Source of the DNA: Histomonas meleagridis
Lineage: Eukaryota; Parabasalia; Tritrichomonadida; Dientamoebidae
Assembly (NCBI GenBank): GCA_020186115.1
Contig: WSYJ01000027.1
Location: 1-64,000, forward strand
Direction: 5' to 3'
Length of the DNA: 64,000 nt
In this document: positions 62,775 through 64,000 of the stretch, one piece after another
Layout of the letters: each line of letters opens with the position of its first letter
Position numbering within the stretch: the stretch's first letter is position 1
The notes under the pieces: model-generated
What the model saw: the letters and a program-made list of their open reading frames with translations, nothing else
The model's database searches: none
What the model was told of the DNA's origin: nothing
Program-made: the position numbers and the translations under genes

Positions 62775-64000
62775 ATGATGCAACAAACGAGTATAGATAT
62801 TAAATCTAACTTTTATTATAATGATATTAGAAAGAAATGTACATATGATCTGAATAAAGCAGATGTTATACAAGATCTTAAAAAAGTATTACTTGTATGT
62901 GATTCAACACCAGAAGTATTCTTATTCAAAGATTATGATACTATAAATCGTTGTATAAAAATAAGTTATACTAATGAAAGATATGCTAAAGAAAAGTTAA
63001 TAAAAATAGTTGTTGGTGAAAGAATTATAAATGAAGGTAATAAAAGAATAATAAAAAGTGTGTCATTATGAGATATTTATTTAGAAAACACAGAATAATT
63101 TACTGTCAAAGGATTAGCTTTTTATAGTGAAGATATTGAAATATTTAGTTATTATAGAGGTTATGATTATCGAATATTACCAAAAGTTAAATATAATAAA
63201 ACCTATCTTAAAACATTTAGAAGAAGTCATTTGTGATAACAATAAAATGATTTATAAATATATATTAGTTTGGATAGCATCAATCATTTAACAACCTAAT
63301 TTAAAAACAGGAGTAGCAATAGTAATATTAGGAAATCAAGGAGTTGGTAAAAACACTTTCTTCACTGATGTTATTTGTAAACTAATGGCAAGATATATAA
63401 ATAAAAATATTACTAATATCGAGAGTATTGTAGGTAAATTTAATGCAGCATTAGAAAATAAGAAATTATTAGTATTAAATGAATCTCAAAACATCGATGT
63501 TAATGAGTATCTTAATTCAGATCTTCAAAATCAATTATTACAGATGATATTATAAATATTAATCAAAAGAATGAACCTATGAGAATCGTTGAGAATGTAG
63601 CTAATTTTATAATGGTATCTAATAATGATATTCCTATTAAAATCGATTCAGGAGATAGAAGATATTTAGTATTAAGTGCTTCTGACAAATATAAAAAAGA
63701 TTTCGAATATTTCTCTGATCTATATAATACTTTTACAATAGAATTTTATGAAAACTTATTTACTTACTTTATGAAAATGAATACTAAAGAAGTTAACTTT
63801 AGTATAATACCAAATACTGAAGCAAAAGAGAATATTAAAGAAGCATCACTATCATCATATGAATTATTCATAAAAGAATATTATGATCGTATTAAAGATA
63901 TAACAGGACCTAGATTATATACATTATATAAAAAATTTGTTGTAGAAAATGGTTTTAATAGTTGTTCATCTAGAACATTTATTGCTAGTATAAAAAAATA
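62775..64000 (+). pseudogene. SF3 (D5-type) primase-helicase relic, copy D, runs off the window
   Basis: ATG 62775 opens an N-terminal domain of 98 codons (MMQQTSIDIKSNFYYNDIRK). After stops: GLAFYSEDIEIFSYYRGYDY, KPILKHLEEVICDNNK, TGVAIVILGNQGVGKNTFF (Walker A, ~63310), ITNIESIVGKFNAALENKKL, LVLNESQNIDV, then a frameshift near 63540 and ENVANFIMVSNNDIPIKI, GDRRYLVLSASDKYKKDF and SSYELFIKEYYDRIKD to the window end. The family drives origin unwinding in DNA viruses and polinton-like elements. Three to four lesions. It is the first gene inside the terminal repeat and reads inward. Confidence 0.85.

Overview
The window looks like a trichomonad (parabasalid) nuclear contig. It is extremely AT-rich and dense in decayed repeats. 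It carries Maverick/Polinton-type virus-like elements, mariner, Tc1-like, pogo-like and IS1595/Merlin-like DNA transposons, Myb genes, BspA-type surface protein modules, and intron-poor genes whose stop codons overlap a TAAA poly(A)-like signal. Only a few reading frames are intact: an M16C metalloprotease (53423-56314), a membrane glycosyltransferase (48142-49104) and a Tc1-like transposase (35635-36807). Almost everything else is a pseudogene with several stops and frameshifts, which I followed frame by frame.

Layout. 1-5.7 kb: a foldback-type repeat with a minisatellite loop, a Maverick terminal repeat, and a Maverick relic (packaging ATPase, putative virion protein, small Gly/Lys-rich protein, integrase, possible polymerase N-terminus). 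5.7-11.3 kb: glycosyltransferase copy 1, a REI1-like zinc-finger relic tail-to-tail with a Myb relic, an exostosin relic and an unknown Cys-pair relic. 11.3-17.2 kb: mostly non-coding AT-rich DNA with an inverted pair of tRNA-like repeats. 17.2-19.5 kb: an inverted second copy of the Myb/REI1 block. 19.5-25.1 kb: relics of a coiled-coil protein, an AP-complex sigma adaptin, an ankyrin repeat, an unknown protein and an E2F-like factor. 25.8-28.7 kb: two near-identical inverted REI1-like fragments around a telobox-Myb relic. 29-32 kb: a second Maverick relic with terminal repeat, integrase and small protein.

31.9-43.3 kb is bounded by ~92-bp inverted repeats flanked by TA. It holds a Brr2-like spliceosomal helicase relic, a complete Tc1-type element, an IS1595-like transposase relic, two satellite blocks and a large surface-protein relic. 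43.3-47.5 kb: a pogo-like transposase relic and a chimeric transglutaminase-like/BspA/GA-module surface protein relic. 48.1-52.7 kb: glycosyltransferase copy 2, pogo-like relics, and two Maverick terminal repeats around a piece of SF3 (D5-type) helicase. 53.4-56.3 kb: the M16C protease. 56.5-61.9 kb: three nested transposons (mariner inside a minisatellite inside a long-TIR element inside an IS1595-like transposase gene). 62.2-64 kb: a further Maverick-type terminal repeat followed directly by the same SF3 helicase, running off the window.

The most interesting thread is the Maverick-like family. The relics share one terminal repeat and one subterminal tandem repeat. Together they suggest an element with helicase at one end, then ATPase and virion protein, a divergent small-protein/integrase pair, and the integrase at the other end. 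New copies appear to have inserted into older copies of the same family. Functions are inferred from motifs read by eye; no database search was possible.
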